Shown: positions 1 through 14,356 of the stretch, piece after piece
Layout of the letters: the number at the start of each line of letters is the position of its first letter
How positions within the stretch are numbered: the stretch's first letter is position 1
Source: Hyperoplus lanceolatus
Lineage: Eukaryota; Chordata; Actinopteri; Uranoscopiformes; Ammodytidae
Direction: 5' to 3'
Assembly (NCBI GenBank): GCA_026929865.2
Contig: CM049409.1
Coordinates: forward strand, 15,777,452-15,841,451
DNA length: 64,000 bases
Made by a program: the position numbers and the translations under genes
Notes under the pieces: model-generated
The model's database searches: none
What the model was told of the DNA's origin: nothing
What the model saw: only the letters and a program-made list of their open reading frames with translations

Positions 1-2711
<2,711 letters not shown>

Positions 2712-2743
2712 CTGTGTGTGTGTGCGTGTGTGTGTGTGTGTGT
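2712..2743. repeat. (GT)n microsatellite
   Basis: Short GT run with one interruption, followed by GT-rich sequence to about 2850. Confidence 0.9.
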
Positions 2744-5700
2744 TGTTGGGGAACGTGTATGTTTATTCATGCGTTTGTTACGTGTGGGTGAGCACAAAAG
2801 GAGTTTGTGGCTGTCAAGCATGCAAGCAAGTGTGCGTTTGTGGAGGGTGATAGGACATTTGATGGATTTGAATGTGGCTATGCTTTGTAATGTCCACCCC
2901 CTGTAGCTTTCCAGTAGGTAGTTGTTGTGACCGTTGAAGGTCTTAGATATACTTTCTAGTGAACAACCTTTTACAACATTCCATGCCTGTAAAACCACTT
3001 TGCCCTCTGGGTATTTGTTGACTTTGTTGAATTTAAAAAATGGACTATGAAATGGCACCTTAGTTTTTGTCTCTATACTCTGAAGGGTATAGGGAGGCAG
3101 GCAACTTAGTTCCTGGTAATGAAATACAACATCCATGTGCCAAACACTTCCATTCACAGCAGTAAACAGCTTTGTTTTATGGGTGTTCATTATGAGACAA
3201 ACATTGCGACTGTCACTGAATATCTATCACTACACCATCTGATTTACATTATATTATTATAAAGCATTATCAATAGCATGCTCCTTCTGAATGACTAAGA
3301 ACATCAAGACGTAAAGCCACCTTCCATGAATAAAGTAATATGCAGCCTCTATTCAAAACTTAACCAATTTGAACATGCTCATTTATGTACTCCCAAAAAT
3401 ACAGGTTGACGATCTGTGTTGCTTAAGATAACAGGGAATTGTGATTATTGCTTCCTGTGATAGTGTCAAATAAGTATATCAAAACAATGTATGCTTTGTA
3501 TCAACACTATGAAACACTCAGGATAATATACGTAGAATGTGGAAACATTTTGAAGCAAAACACCTTCTGGCTGACATGTTGGTGTCTTTAATAAAGCATT
3601 GTCTGCAATCCACATTGGGTTATGTGCTGACCAACAGTATAGGAAGAATATATTTAGTTGTGGAAACAAATCACACGTCCCAATTGATTATAGTCGGCTC
3701 TGTGTTAATAGGACGTCTGTCATGTTTCCTGTTGAACGAAGAAGAGCAGAGGAAATTAATTAAATACTAGCACAGTAGCACATTACTGACTGTTTCTCCA
3801 CCTCTGTCTTTTGCTCCTGTATTCTCACTGTTTTCGTGTAGCTCCCATTGTTCACACACACACCTCCTCATCTTTCAGTTTGTACATGTGTCTGTACAGC
3901 CCCATTGATGTTGAGAGAGCTGAAATGTGTTCCTTTTTTATCCACTTTTCATGCCTCTTCCAGTCTCTCCTGAACATACCCCTCTTTACCCCCCCTTGTT
4001 TTGTAGCATCTCTCCATATCTCTAAGCACAGACAAACAGGACGTGTTAACTAAGAGACAGACCCAGATTGATGGACTCAGCAGGCGAGGAGACACGCTGC
4101 CAATGGGAGTAACTCAGCACAAAGGCCATATTCCACACCTTGAAACAAAACCCACACGTTTGCATAATTACCTTGGACAGTTTGGTATAGCTCTGTGCGG
4201 AAATGAATGCGCTCGACACAAAAGAGCTGAGATTGATCTGTGATAGCTCAATGATGCTTGACTAAATACAAGAATTCCACCTTAAAAGGAAACAAAAAGG
4301 GGCAAGCCTTTTAGACATTCCAATGACCCAATGAATCATCATACACACTATCTTGTTGCATCTATTATTATTCCAAACCGTCTTTTCTTTGAATGATTAA
4401 AATACATTACAACATTGCGTAGGTCACATTGTCTTTGACTTCCTAACCTAAGTTAAATCTGAATCCCAGGGTAAATCCAACTTTATCTGACTGAAGACTT
4501 GCACTTGTTTGCATCAGACATGTTAACCAGCAGCTAAACATTCTTCCCACACAAAAAACACAGCTGCATAAAGTATACCAGCTTATCTTAGATCAATTTA
4601 ATGTTAAAAAACACAGCTACTGAAATGGTTGATTCAAAGCGGTGGGTTCACAGAGTTCATTAGTGATCTTCTTCTCTTGAAAAAAGCATCTGCTTATCAC
4701 CCGGCAACATCAAGAGTCAACAGACTTACAGATACTTTAAAAACAAATGAAACAAAGCATATTGAGGCACAGGGCTTTAAAAATTATAAAAAACAGTGAA
4801 GGACAGTACAAAGTAGGGTGGCTGTTCTGTGGCCGAGATATTAGCAGCAACAAAGGGAGGGTGGTAATTTCATCAATCGGTTGTGAAAAATAACATATAT
4901 TAATCTGCAACATCTAAACAATGGTTACTCCAAGGAGCACAGATGTATGTACAACATTAAATGTAAGGAAAGAAGAGGCCCCCAAGCTTTGCTGCTTAAA
5001 AAAGCACCCCCAAGCAAAATATGTTGAAATTCTGCAAACGTTTTCAGCCAAGATGCCACTCTGATCAAAGATGGGTTTCAACCTTGCAGTTATGTATTTT
5101 GGTAGCTTGGGAGCTAGTTAGCGATCCTGCAATTTTGTTCTTGTGTTGTGTCTGTTTCTTTGAAGACAGTACACATACACTTGTATCTGCTGTGTACCAA
5201 CTACAATACCTTTGAGGACCTTTTCTTCGATGTGATTAAGGGCTACTTATTACTCCTATCATGTACCTACTTAATTGCCATTTTGCCCATGATCACTGTA
5301 AACAGCCGTCTCTAGGGTAATATAATTGTATTAGTAGGACATCTGATATTACCTCAATGCCATTTGAAGTCTTCTGAAGAAAACTGTTGCTTTATCCACA
5401 ATTTGAAACATGAATGACTCTCATGCTTAAATCCAAAAACCCCACTGGAGAATTAAATATTGACTTTGATGTTAATCTATACCATGAATTACTACATTTA
5501 CAAACAGAAGACATGCCAAATGTTCTCAGATATGGACAGTCTAGATGTCTATGTCACCAATGTGTGATTTATTTCCTGTCATGTCCTCATAGATCCAAAT
5601 ATTGTTGCCTTACATTAGTTATTCCAATAGCCTTGGCCATTTCACTCTCAATGTAAAGTATCCCCCAAAACTGGAAACAGGCAGATCCAAGACTCTGATC

Positions 5701-7560
5701 TATGATACCTCCAGGCAGATACATATAAATGCTAATGCCTTTAGTACCGCGGCAGCAAACTACAATCTTAACTGCCACACCAACTGACTGCAGGACCCAC
5801 TGTGATGGGAAGAGCAGCAGGAGAAATGTGTGGAGGAGAACAGAGGGGCTAAGTTGTGGAGTAGTCGGTTTGGAGGCAGTCAGAGTCCAATGACTACAAA
5901 GGAGAACTCGAAAACAGGGAATCGGCTGCATTTCACAACCAGCTGAGAGTCAGGGCAGACATTGAACAAGTACCCTTGGAGTACCAGCAAAGGGGTGCCT
6001 TGAGCAAGGCATGTCCCTAACTTTATTACGCTGCACTCATCATGAGTAACTCATGACACATAACCAAATCAATCACATTATTCCTGTTCAGCTGTATAAT
6101 TAGTAACTCGTTGTTACTCTGTCAAAGGTGTATTCCAACAAGCTTCCATGCATATTTTATGGTAGCACCCCTAAACACACAGCTAACCTAGACCTGGTGA
6201 CTGCACAAAGCATTTCAGAGGTCCTGTCCTAGAGAAGCTGCTGGGTTTACACTAGCCAACTGGCTAGGAGGGCACGTCAATAAATCAATGGTAGAGTTAT
6301 CTGAAAGTCTTCCTTCCTTTTGCCTCTTTCATACATCTCAAGCTAAGTTATAAACCACAGAATAGCCTGTCAAATGGACTAAAATAGATCAACAAAATTG
6401 AATAGATCAAAAACAATTAAATAATTATTGTTATATATTTTTTTTGACTTGCTCAATATAGGTCCATGATCTTTGAAGAACCCAAAAAATATAATTTAAA
6501 AATAAATAATCGACTGGGTCATGAATGCCCCTGATCAAGGCTGCACCACGAGCGCCCCCGCACATTTAACCATTTAAAAAAAATGTGGATGTGGACCGCA
6601 ATTGCTGACCCATAAGCACAGCATACTCTTTATTGTACAGTCCATGAGTACAGTCTTTTAGCTAGATTCTATTGCCGCTGAGTTTGCACACCACACACAC
6701 AGAGGAGGAGTTTTCCGCCAAAAAAACTCAGCAGTCTTGTTTCAACTCTCTACATCTGCTAAGCCAGACTAGAAAAACAATGGCAGGGAACATTTTACTG
6801 CAAAATTTACATTTAAAACGTACAACTTTTATTTGTAATGGAGTATTTGCAGTGCTACACCAATGGGCCACCAAAGACAACACTTCACGGAAAGTTGTTT
6901 TTAAACCTTGGGGGTATGGGTATGATGTCTGTTATGAAGGTAAATTGTCAAAGGAAACTAAAAAAAAACCTGCAATTACATGTATTCACTAATCATTGTC
7001 AATGTCCCTAGCTCCAAACTCTATGGAGCTGTCTGAATGCCTGTAGTCCGTATTTTCTAGGAAACCTCGAAGCAAGGTTGAAGCTGTTGCGGGATTCTCA
7101 ATCTGTTATGCTGACACCTGGTCTGCTGGAGTTTAGAAAAGACAGACTGACAGCGACACTTATAACATACAACTGTACAAAGCAATATTTAGTGAGGATG
7201 CGTGTAATTTTCAGACTCTCTTGGCCATTATCGGCTTCTCGCCACCTCTCTCCAAATTTCTCTCTTGCTGTCCCCTTTTCTATCATTTCCAAAGAAAATC
7301 CTTTGTAACCAGGATGGTGTGGAGCATAGCCACTTTCCTTTAAAATGAGTCTATCATTTTCAGTTTTTCCCCTTCCTCCGTGCTCATGTCTTCTCACCCC
7401 CTCAGTGTCATGTAATTTTAGACCATGTATAAAGAAAATTGCACAGACACTACAATACATCAGTGCATCTGTTGTATATGTAATATTACCCTGCTGGTCC
7501 TTTATGTAAATTCTCACAATAAGCCCTACCCACTGACATTTCATTGAAAGTGCAGCAAGA
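2744..7560. other. Unassigned DNA with a possible repeat-tail remnant
   Basis: Nearly 5 kb with no recognisable gene. Around 5985-6025 the string TGCCTTGAGCAAGGCA followed by CCCTAAC resembles the 3' tails of some fish SINE/LINE families, but it is too short to classify. 6410-6520 is strongly AT-rich. Short reading frames, the longest about 114 codons at 5587-5931, have no recognisable motif. Confidence 0.4.
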
Positions 7561-7562
7561 AC

Positions 7563-7612
<50 letters not shown>

Positions 7613-7642
7613 GCACGCACGCACACACACACACACACACAC
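7561..7642. repeat. Compound microsatellite (CAGA)n(CGCA)n(CA)n
   Basis: Three adjacent simple repeats share a CA backbone: CAGA to about 7611, CGCA to about 7624, then CA to 7642. The order suggests stepwise point change and expansion from one ancestral CA tract. Confidence 0.95.
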
Positions 7643-7956
7643 GGATGATTTAACATGATAAGTCTGTTGCAGGCAAAGGGCCATTACACTGTTTTAAATT
7701 TCAACAAAGGGTAATGTTCAGCCACAGAGGGTTAGTATACAAACTTCACGGGGCGGCAAATAATAACCATAACAACGTTTGTGATGGTTTCAAACATGTG
7801 TTTGCACCTGGTATTTACAAGGTTGGTTCACTGTGCTGATCTGAATATGCCATTATTAATACACGTTATATTTAAATGGATACAGTGACCTTATCGGGGC
7901 ATCTCCTGAAGATAATCTCTGCTTGAAAACTGTCACTCTCCACTTGTTTGAAAAAA
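7643..7956. other. Unassigned DNA
   Basis: Nothing recognised between the compound microsatellite and the purine-rich tract. Confidence 0.4.
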
Positions 7957-8125
7957 ATGAGGGATGGAGAACATATTGTATGAATAGGCGGAGAGTGGCA
8001 GAAAGAAGGTAATGTAAAGAAGGAGGGAAGGGGCAGAGGGAGACAGATACAGTGTATAGAGAAGATGACAGAGGTGAGTAAAGAAAGATGGATTACATGA
8101 GAGAAGCAGAGGAAAGAAGATACAT
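7957..8125 (+). repeat. Purine-rich (GA-rich) tract
   Basis: The plus strand is dominated by G and A with few pyrimidines. Such tracts can form triplex structures. The long reverse-strand reading frames here, rich in Ser, Leu and Pro, reflect composition only. Confidence 0.6.
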
Positions 8126-8952
8126 TTTTTTTGCTGGTGACTACAGTATGAGGTTCCTGTTGAAGATGTGCGTTGCCTACTACTAATGACTGCGTGCATG
8201 TGTTTTTGATGTGCACCTTAGGCAATGTTCAGCAAGTAGGGGGAGTAACTACTGCTACTTTTTTTTCCATCACTGCATGTTAAGACACACTTGTAAACAC
8301 ACATGTTGGTGCTCCTGACCTATGTACAATCGTATTGGTCTGCATTAATATCTATGCATTAAGTTATTGAGCTAAGCACCACCATTTAATGATGGTTTGC
8401 CTCAAGCATTTTTTTTCTTTGTAAAACGGTCAGTGTACCTCAAATAAACAGCTCTACCAATGTGTGCAAATACAAATACCTGTTTGTAACACAAGGTATG
8501 TTGTTTACCGGGAGTGACGGATGATGTTTTTAATATGCAATTTATATTGTTTTATGTATTTTATGAGGGCTTTAGGATGGTTTATTAACCCAAATGTTAC
8601 ATGTGTTTTTTTTTTTGTTTTTTTTTTAAATTGGCTTTCAAGCAAATGTGTCAACCGCCTTGGCAATAAATGAACTGATAGGCAGTCAATGTTGTGTTGT
8701 TTTTTCAGAGATGGCCTGTCAATCAAACGGTGTGGGCAACACTGACATCTTCCTCCTTTTATTATTCTGAACAAATGATTGCTCGTGCTTGTTGAAATGT
8801 AACTCACGTCTCATACTTTACCGGCAAAGGCCAAAAGTGAAAATTCTCCACAGCCACCAAAAGTTTACAAAAACTTAAATGTATTCCTTTTTTGGGAATA
8901 CTCTCTTGATATTTTGAAAATATTATTTCCGATAATTTTATTGGACTTATTG
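8126..8952. other. Unassigned DNA
   Basis: AT-rich with long T runs at about 8608-8628. No gene or repeat family recognised. Confidence 0.4.
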
Positions 8953-8957
8953 TAGAG

Positions 8958-9427
8958 TGTTACGCGCTCCCACCTATCTGCTCCTCCCTCCTCTTGCCTC
9001 CTCCACACTTGCTCTCTCAGCAGGTGTCCTGGAACCTGATTGGGGGCAGGTGCTCCTGCGGAGCTTTAAGGCGTGGCCTGTGCCGGTCTCGCTCTCTCAC
9101 TCCACGCGAGCTGCTCTCGCCTGCTGACCTGCACCATGCTGCAGCTGTTTTCTGTCTTATGATTTAGTTAATGGAGGGCTGTCAGGTTGTGTTCTTTTGT
9201 TTTGATCGTTGCTTTAGAGATGCTGGGCTATAGTTTAGTTGGAGGAAGACCTGGGCAATAACGCAGTCTAACTCTTTTCCTTTTCTTTTACAGCCTCCGG
9301 TTGAGTTGAGTTGTGGGATTGATTTAATAAACTACCTTATAGTTTTGATACGTTGATTCATGGTTTCGTCTGGGTTTATTTCATGTTTACAGGCCGGCTA
9401 ACAAATCTGGTATGGCCGGCCGTAACA
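8958..9427 (+). mobile_element. Solo LTR of a Ty3/Gypsy-like family
   Basis: A 470-bp unit begins TGTTACGCGCTCCC and ends GGCCGGCCGTAACA, so its ends are TG...CA within longer inverted termini. It is bounded by a direct 5-bp duplication TAGAG at 8953-8957 and 9428-9432. The start, the GGCAGGTGCTCCT block, the GGCGTGGCCTG block, an AATAAA near 9326 and the end all match, in reverse orientation, the LTRs of the element at 58271-61340. With no internal region and a clean target duplication, it is best read as a solo LTR left by LTR-LTR recombination. It is clearly more diverged from the 58-61 kb LTRs than they are from each other. Confidence 0.92.
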
Positions 9428-9432
9428 TAGAG

Positions 9433-9527
9433 TATCTTGAATTACTACGGCGAAGTGCCTTTACATGGTGGCAAATCACTAATTTGTATTCGAATAAAAT
9501 AACACACACACACGCACACGCACACAC
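9433..9527. repeat. AT-rich spacer with interrupted (CA)n
   Basis: Sequence between the solo LTR and the next element. An interrupted CA run with CG substitutions occupies about 9502-9526. Confidence 0.7.
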
Positions 9528-9742
9528 CAGCCGTGGCTGGCCCATAGAGGGCGCCACCCCTCCTCCCCCCAAAACATTTAATACAATATAAATTAAAAAA
9601 ATAGTTTTTTTTTGTGTGTGTTAATTTGAGGCAACTAAACTATTTAATTTTACTTAAGAATGCACACTGAATTTATATTCTGGCACTGTATTTACATTTC
9701 ATGGCGAAATTCAAGCTCTAAACTGACTCAATGGGCTTCTAC

Positions 9743-9850
9743 GGGCGCCAGTTCACGACGCCCCAAACCCTCGTTCACTCAGAGTGGCCCTATCAATTTC
9801 TATTGCCATTCAGATTTAACGGAGGGTTTGGGGCGCTGGGATTGGCGCCC
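9743..9850. repeat. Imperfect hairpin, arms about 30 bp
   Basis: The left arm 9743-9773 and the right arm 9821-9850 are imperfect inverted copies around GGCGCCA and GCCCCAAACCCTC, separated by about 47 bp. It may be a folded remnant inside the larger repeat. Confidence 0.75.
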
Positions 9851-10421
9851 AGTAGCTGGTTACCTGGCAACAATAACAACAACGTTCGGATCTACTAACG
9901 GTTGCTCGCGGAGTTGCGTGCAGTGTTGCCAACTTAGCGATTTTGTCGCTATATTTAGCGACTTTTCAACCCCACTGGCGACTTTTTTTTCAAAACAGCG
10001 ACAAGCGACAAGTCTAGCTTTTTTGCTGGTGTTATTGGTGACTTTTTCGCCAAGGCAAGTATCACTCTTAACTCTTCTCAACGAGCAGCAGGAGACTCCC
10101 CGGCCCCTTCCCCGTCACAGAGCACTGACAGGCGGCCCGGTCCTCGCGCAGCAGTCCCTCCTAGCTGCGGTCAGAGCAGGAGATATACACCTCTCTGCTC
10201 GTGGTTCGTTAGCATCACGGACATATAAAGAAAGGTTAGCATCCCTATTAGCAGTTGTAGTAGCAGCTCCCCCCCTTCTACAGTCTATGAGTAGTGCAAC
10301 TCAAAATATTATGCTGTGCTTTTTTAAACTTTGAGCATGTATGATTACTGCTAGACTTAACATTATCACGTTGGTTGTTTATGCGATTTTCACGTTCATA
10401 ACACTAGAACCTCACCTATTG

Positions 10422-10515
10422 CCTATGTTTGCATCATGCCTTTAGTGTGCATATTGTAAATAATTCTCTGCAAACCTATGTTGGCATCATGCCTTTAGTG
10501 TGCATATTGTATATA
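10422..10515. repeat. About 53-bp tandem repeat split by the Tc1 insertion
   Basis: CCTATGTTTGCATCATGCC at 10422 recurs as CCTATGTTGGCATCATGCC at 10475. A partial third unit starts at 11401, after the Tc1 element. The transposon therefore landed inside a pre-existing short tandem array. Confidence 0.85.
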
Positions 10516-11380
10516 CACTCAACAAAAATATAAACGCAACACTTTTGTTTTTGCTCCCATTTTTCATGAGATGGAATTAAAGATCTAAAATTCATTCCAG
10601 ATACACAATTGTACCATTTCTCTCAAACATTGTTCACAAATCTGTCTAAATGTGTGATAGTGAGCACTTCTGCTTTGCTGAGATAATCCATCCCACCTCA
10701 CAGGTGTGCCACATCAAGATGCTGATCTGACATCATGATTAGTGCACAGGTGTGCCTTAGACTGTCCACAATAAAAGGCCACCCTGAAATGTGCAGTTTT
10801 GTCTCACAGCAAAATGCCACAGATGCCACAAGCATTGAGGGAGCGTGCAATTGGCATGCTGACAGCAGGAATGTCAACCAGATCTGTTGCTCGTGCATTG
10901 AATGTTCATTTCTCCACCATAAGCCATCTCCAGCAACTTCGCACAGCTATTGAAGAGGAGTGGAACAACATTCCACAGGCCACAATTGACAATCTGATCA
11001 ACTCTATGCGAAAAAGATGTGTTGCACTGCATGAGGCAAATGGTGGTCACACCAGATACTGACTGGTTCTGAGTCCCCAGACCCCCAATAAAGCAAAAAA
11101 TGCACATTTCAGAGTGGCCTTTTATTGTGGACAGTCTAAGGCACACCTGTGCACTAATCATGATGTCAGATCAGCATCTTGATGTGGCACACCTGTGAGG
11201 TGGGATGGATTATCTCAGCAAAGCAGAAGTGCTCACTATCACACATTTAGACAGATTTGTGAACAATGTTTGAGAGAAATGGTACAATTGTGTATCTGAA
11301 ATGAATTTTAGATCTTTAAGTCCATCTCATCAAAAATGGGAGCAAAAACAAAAGTGTTGCGTTTATATTTTTGTTGAGTG
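10516..11380 (+). mobile_element. Deleted Tc1/mariner element with long TIRs
   Basis: An 865-bp element begins CACTCAACAAAAATATAAAC and ends with the inverse. It is flanked by TA at 10514-10515 and 11381-11382, the usual Tc1/mariner target. The inverted arms extend about 280 bp each (10516 to about 10797, and about 11100 to 11380), giving an inverted-repeat architecture. I recognise the sequence as a widespread fish Tc1 family whose full copies carry a transposase gene of about 1 kb. Here most of that gene is gone, leaving its first and last segments joined. Confidence 0.95.
10814..11062 (+). pseudogene. Tc1 transposase, internally deleted, 82-codon frame kept
   Basis: An ATG at 10814 opens an 82-codon frame. 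The first 35 or so residues, including ALRERAIGMLTAGMSTRSVA, are the N-terminal helix-turn-helix that binds the inverted repeats in Tc1 transposases. The last 43 or so, including RTAIEEEWNNIPQ and ending GGHTRY, are the transposase C-terminus. The middle, with the second DNA-binding helix and the DDE catalytic core, is missing, so it cannot catalyse transposition. The join at about 10929-10935 lies at a short TCCA-type microhomology, and the two ends remain in frame. By inference, a product could still bind element ends and interfere with full-length transposase. Expression is unknown. Confidence 0.88.
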
Positions 11381-11382
11381 TA

Positions 11383-11753
11383 TATATAGTTCTCTGCAAA
11401 CCTATGGTGGTGTGACGCACACAAGACATATGGTCACAATTTGTGTTTATGTATTAATTTTTTCAATGATCATAATCACTTGTTTCCCAGCACTTGCTGA
11501 TGATTTATTTCAACTTTTATTATCTGTTATTCAGTCTTTGAAGGCTTGTACTTCTGGGTGTGATACCGATTAACGCCAGAGAGAGAGAGAATGTTAACTT
11601 GTGTATAATTCTCAATTGTTATTGATGTATTTGCACTTTTAATCTTGCTGAATTCTACAAGGCAAATACATTAAGTTAAAACCTAGTTCCCCTGCCCCAT
11701 TTGTCTTTGTAAGGAAATGTTCTATTTTGTCTTTATTATTTTGTCAGAATGCA
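11383..11753. other. Unassigned interior of the probable hAT element
   Basis: Sequence between the Tc1 and MITE insertions. A short GA run lies at 11579-11590. No transposase segment is recognised. Confidence 0.4.
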
Positions 11754-11762
11754 CCAGAATGC

Positions 11763-12136
11763 TAGCCTGGTGCTACCAGACCATCGTACTTCATTTCATT
11801 TGTACAGAAGGTCTGGCAGTGCTTTAATTGGCAAACGTTAACTCATGGAGGCGGGTGTCTGTTAAAGTTTAAAACTATTGGATCTGCCCAGTGCCACTCT
11901 GGATTAGCCAACCAATCGCATAACGTTTGGTCGTCACGTGTGTCATGAGCCGGCTTCTGGCAACTGAAACTGGAGCGCGACTTCGATGTCATCGTTCTCA
12001 GCCACTCGCTCTGTTCGCTGATTGGACCGGCTGTCGAATCTCCAGCAAAACTGGGAAATGGGCTGTACACCCAGACTGACTACTGAAGGGAAAATAAAAT
12101 TTGGCCGGAAGTAGGCGGGCGGGCGGAGCCAGGCTA
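11763..12136. mobile_element. 374-bp MITE with 8-9 bp target duplication
   Basis: Ends TAGCCTGG and CCAGGCTA are inverted repeats. Identical CCAGAATGC flanks lie at 11754-11762 and 12137-12145. An 8-bp duplication would suit hAT and a 9-bp one Mutator-like elements; the symmetric reading gives 9 bp. It has no coding capacity. The interior has CCAAT-like strings and a GC-rich 3' part (GGCGGGCGGGCGGAGCC). Confidence 0.9.
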
Positions 12137-12277
12137 CCAGAATGCTTCATTTGTCTGTGAAAATCACAAAAAAATATTTTGGGGGAGGAACCCCCCAGAC
12201 CTCCCTACATGAGTTTGGTTTATACAATTTCAACACCACCTAAAAGAAAATTCACCAGCCGCCACTGGCACTGGCAA

Positions 12278-12296
12278 ACACACACACACACACACA

Positions 12297-12392
<96 letters not shown>
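12278..12392. repeat. (CA)n microsatellite with a (CGCA)n block
   Basis: A CA run of about 115 bp includes a short CGCA-rich section at about 12298-12316. Confidence 0.97.
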
Positions 12393-12917
<525 letters not shown>

Positions 12918-12973
12918 GCTATAAACACACAGTGTTGCTGCAATAATGGCATACTTTATTCATGTGCTGCAGT

Positions 12974-13147
12974 GAGAGTGGGGAAAAGAAAAAAGGATGG
13001 CAGAGAGTAAAACAAAAATATAAAAAGAGCAATGTCAAGAAGAAGAGGGGGAGAGGAAAGAGGAGAGTGGGAGGAGAGGAGAGCAAAATGAGAGTTGTGG
13101 ATGATGGGAGATGAGGAGTGGGTAGAAGAGGAGAGAAGCAAGAGGGG
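12974..13147 (+). repeat. Near-homopurine tract
   Basis: The plus strand is almost wholly A and G, with GAGGAGAG-type motifs and few pyrimidines. It is a candidate for triplex (H-DNA) formation, directly downstream of the (CA)75 array. Confidence 0.75.
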
Positions 13148-13653
13148 CTAAAGCTGCAGCGGTAATAGCATGACATACCTACTTGTGTTTGTCCAGTGTG
13201 TGAAGGTGTGATTCTGACTTGTATGTTTGTTTGTTTTTACAATCTGTTTTTATAAAAAGTTGCGGTAGAGTGTAGCAATTCAAGATCCCGGGCAACATAC
13301 GCATACAGTGACCATTCAAGAAGTATGACCAGGGCCTTTGCTTATATGCACTATCCTATTTCAAGCAGGGGGCTTTGGCAGCAGGGCCTGTAAGTGAAAA
13401 TCATTTGAGTTCAACTTCTAAGAGTTGAAGAGGGTCCTCATAAAATAGTTATGCTGTATTCCTGTAATGCTGACATATAAGCAAAGCTAACAGTCAAGGA
13501 GATGTTGGGCTGTGTACCGACATTCTGTATTCTGTATATATGGCAAATGCAAGCTTTACAAGCTTTAGTTTAGCTTGACAAGTAATGCATTCTCTGGTAA
13601 TTTCTGGTTTCAAGAGCAATATTTTAACAAACTAATTTAATATTGATTCTTTG
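13148..13653. other. Unassigned DNA
   Basis: About 500 bp of non-coding sequence before the TA-flanked element. No feature recognised. Confidence 0.4.
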
Positions 13654-13975
13654 TAGGGGAGAACGGGGGAATCTGAGGCATCGGGTAATGTGAGCCACCC
13701 CCTGTATCTAGGCAATGGAAAACCCTCTCATTTCCCCATGGCCCTGAAAGAGAGGACTTCATGGTGTTTTTTTCACCAAAATAGGTATTTTGCATGTAAA
13801 AGTAAATTGTCTTGCTGTCGACTTCATCAACTGTTGTGCCAAAGCAAATGTATTCACGTAGAAAAACTTCTATCATACGTGTTGATGAACTACCAACATA
13901 TAAAAAACATGTGATGATATTAGCTAAAGATTAGCCTGAAATGCTAAGAGAGGTAGTTTTTTTCTCAAATTGTGG

Positions 13976-14016
13976 TGGTGGGGGAAAGTGAGACACTGTC
14001 TCACTTTCCCCCACCA
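13976..14016. repeat. 41-bp perfect palindrome in copy 1
   Basis: Arms 13976-13995 and 13997-14016 are perfect 20-bp inverted copies around one central base. They contain GGGGGAAAGTGAGACA and its complement. The sister copy lacks the palindrome at the matching place (about 61558-61612). Confidence 0.95.
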
Positions 14017-14356
14017 TGAGGCACAAGTTAAGTTTAGTCTTAAACATATTTTAATGTAATATTACATAACATATGTTTTATTTTAATGTCATGCACATTG
14101 TAGAAAAGCCATCATGCCAAGGAAATTTTTCATTTTTCATTTAACTTTTATTTATCCTCGAGAGACCAATTGAGGAGTGACCCTCATTTCCAATGACGTC
14201 GAGTCAAAACAAATTCAAAACAAGAATACAAACAAAACATTCAATGCAAATACATCAAATACACAACAAGTGAAGAGAAGAGAAAACAAAACGATTGAAA
14301 CATTTACAGAGTGGGGAAGAGTGGCAGCAACCAAAAGGCATAAAGTACAATATAGC

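Larger units (their letters stand above)
9528..12267. mobile_element. Probable non-autonomous hAT element with nested insertions
   Basis: The left end reads CAGCCGTGGCTGGCCCATAG. The right end, read in reverse, is CAGTGGCGGCTGGTGAA. CAGTGGCGGCTGG is a start I associate with fish hAT-type elements; the left end differs from it at three of 13 positions. The element sits between CA-rich tracts, so the expected 8-bp duplication cannot be recognised. Inside are GTTGCCAACTTAGCGA-type repeat sequence (9925-10040), a hairpin (9743-9850), a Tc1 derivative (10516-11380) and a 374-bp MITE (11763-12136). No transposase is visible. A 224-codon frame at 9660-10334 has no recognised domain and crosses repeat sequence. 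The assignment rests on terminal similarity only. Confidence 0.5.

Noticed and set aside
9660-10334. 224-codon open frame as a host gene
   Set aside because: It crosses hairpin and repeat sequence inside a mobile element block and shows no recognised domain.
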